DNA from: an uncultured Microbacterium sp.
GTDB lineage: Bacteria > Actinomycetota > Actinomycetes > Actinomycetales > Microbacteriaceae
NCBI RefSeq assembly: GCF_900078385.1
Contig: NZ_FLQR01000001.1
Location: 310,001-374,000, forward strand
DNA length: 64,000 bases
Direction: 5' to 3'
Positions 63,076 through 64,000 of the stretch are shown piece after piece. The translations under genes were made by a program, and so were the position numbers. A model generated the notes under the pieces. It was not told the origin of the DNA. It saw nothing but the letters and a program-made list of their open reading frames with translations, and did not search any database. Numbering within the stretch: position 1 is the first letter of the stretch; each line of letters starts with the position of its first letter.

Positions 63076-64000
63076 CTGCCCGATCGTACCGTCGCGACGG
63101 AGGCCGCGACCGCGTCGGCCAAGGGTCCGGCCAGATCGCCGGCGGCGACGGCGTGCCCGAATGTGAAGCGCACGGAGGTCTGGGCGACCTCGGGTGGGAT
63201 GCCGAGCGCCAGCAGCACGTGGGAGGGCTCGTCGCTGCCCGCGGCGCACGCCGAGCCGCTGGAGGACACGACGCCGCGCCGCTCGAGTTCGAGGAGCACC
63301 GCCTCGCCGCTCGTGCCCGCGAACGTGAAGCTCGCGGTGCCGGGCAGGCGCCGCACCGGGTCGCCGGTGAGCCGCGCCTGCGGGACGAGGGCGAGCACGC
63401 GCGCGATGAACGCCGCGCTCAGCGCGCCGACGCGGGCGGCATCCCCGGTCCGCTCGCGCTCGGCCGCCTCCAGCGCGACGGCGAAGCCGACGGCGCCCGC
63501 GACGTTCTCCGTTCCGCTGCGGCGGTCGCGCTCCTGCCCTCCGCCGTGCAGGAGAGGCTCGAGCGGGATCCGTCCGCGCACCGCCAGGACCCCGATGCCC
63601 GGTGGGGCGCCGATCTTGTGTCCGGCGATCGAGAGGGCGTCGGCGCCCGTGCCGGACAGCGCCAGCCAGCCCGCGGCCTGCACGGCGTCCAGGTGCAGCG
63701 GCACGCGACCGTCCGCGGCGACGCCGGCGAGCCCCGCGGCATCCTGCACCGTGCCGATCTCGTTGTTCGCGTATCCGACGGTGATCAGGGCCGTCTCCTC
63801 GCGGAGCGCGGCCGCGACCTCATCGGGGTCGACCCGGCCATGGCCGTCGACGGCCACGTGCGTCACCGCGAAGCCGTGCACCCGCTCGAGGTAGGCGCAC
63901 GAGGCGAGCACCGACTCGTGCTCGATGGGTGTCGTGACGACGTGCACGGGGGACCCGGTCCGCAGCGCCGCCGCGATCGCGATCCCCTTGACCGCGAGGT
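63072..64000 (-). CDS. Cysteine desulfurase (NifS/IscS family), N-terminus outside window
   Basis: The C-terminal 309 or so residues of a PLP enzyme that takes sulfur from cysteine for iron-sulfur clusters and tRNA thiolation. The frame is open to the window edge (LAVKGIAIAAALRTGSP). TTPIEHESVLASC, VGYANNEIGTVQD, the PLP lysine in ALSIAGHKIGAPPGIGVL, and the active-site cysteine loop SSSGSACAAGSDEPSHVLLALGI are present. In related actinobacteria mnmA lies next to it. The transcript continues into the glycosyltransferase gene. Confidence 0.93.
   Translation of the reverse strand, partial: LAVKGIAIAAALRTGSPVHVVTTPIEHESVLASCAYLERVHGFAVTHVAVDGHGRVDPDEVAAALREETALITVGYANNEIGTVQDAAGLAGVAADGRVPLHLDAVQAAGWLALSGTGADALSIAGHKIGAPPGIGVLAVRGRIPLEPLLHGGGQERDRRSGTENVAGAVGFAVALEAAERERTGDAARVGALSAAFIARVLALVPQARLTGDPVRRLPGTASFTFAGTSGEAVLLELERRGVVSSSGSACAAGSDEPSHVLLALGIPPEVAQTSVRFTFGHAVAAGDLAGPLADAVAASVATVRSGR

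Overview
The window is high-GC DNA from an actinobacterium, most likely Microbacteriaceae and probably a Microbacterium (inferred from gene content and order; no search was run). Supporting signs are the gene order ilvA-greA-DUF4307-trhA-prenyltransferase-phoH and fumC-carbonic anhydrase-DUF4245-xseB-xseA-ispH, abundant GTG starts and four-base GTGA/ATGA overlaps. Many genes also start 6-7 nt after a TAnnnT-like -10 box, which indicates leaderless mRNAs.

Layout. 1-6.7 kb: end of a type II NADH dehydrogenase, an odd tRNA with a UAA anticodon, an aldolase/lactone-oxidase pair, lemA, and two convergent HTH_42 (YcaQ-type) proteins. 6.7-14.9 kb: AI-2E-type permease, threonine ammonia-lyase, GreA, TrhA, cis-prenyltransferase, class V aminotransferase and PhoH. 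14.9-22.5 kb: two-component system, fumarase, carbonic anhydrase, exonuclease VII, IspH. 22.6-32.6 kb: a large modular secreted M23 peptidase, a MOSC protein, aldolase and GlpX (gluconeogenesis), RmuC, an exonuclease, a methyltransferase, and ychF.

32.55-44.12 kb is an integrated mobilizable element, about 11.56 kb, inserted in the last codons of ychF. It is bounded by a 15-bp direct repeat (GTTCCGCTTCAACGT) and carries paired AGTCCGC motifs 11 bp apart near each end. It encodes a tyrosine integrase, an excisionase-like protein, an HTH regulator and a MobF relaxase-helicase, but no type IV secretion genes. Its cargo is two secreted chymotrypsin-fold proteases, each followed directly by a small lipoprotein gene, plus a ribbon-helix-helix/BrnT-like toxin-antitoxin pair and a transposase scrap. 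Both protease genes and both toxin-antitoxin genes show a single frame break.

44.1-64 kb returns to chromosomal genes: an SQR-like flavoprotein, an ABC-F ATPase, and a small ars locus (arsR, flavoprotein, ArsN-like acetyltransferase) with two matching operator palindromes. After these come acyl-CoA ligase, SDR, CDF transporter, a frameshifted Fpg/Nei glycosylase, a 37-residue cysteine-tailed peptide, an MFS transporter, an ABC exporter, a glycosyltransferase, and a cysteine desulfurase that runs off the end. Five frame breaks were found in all. They may be real decay or assembly indels, and the raw reads should decide.
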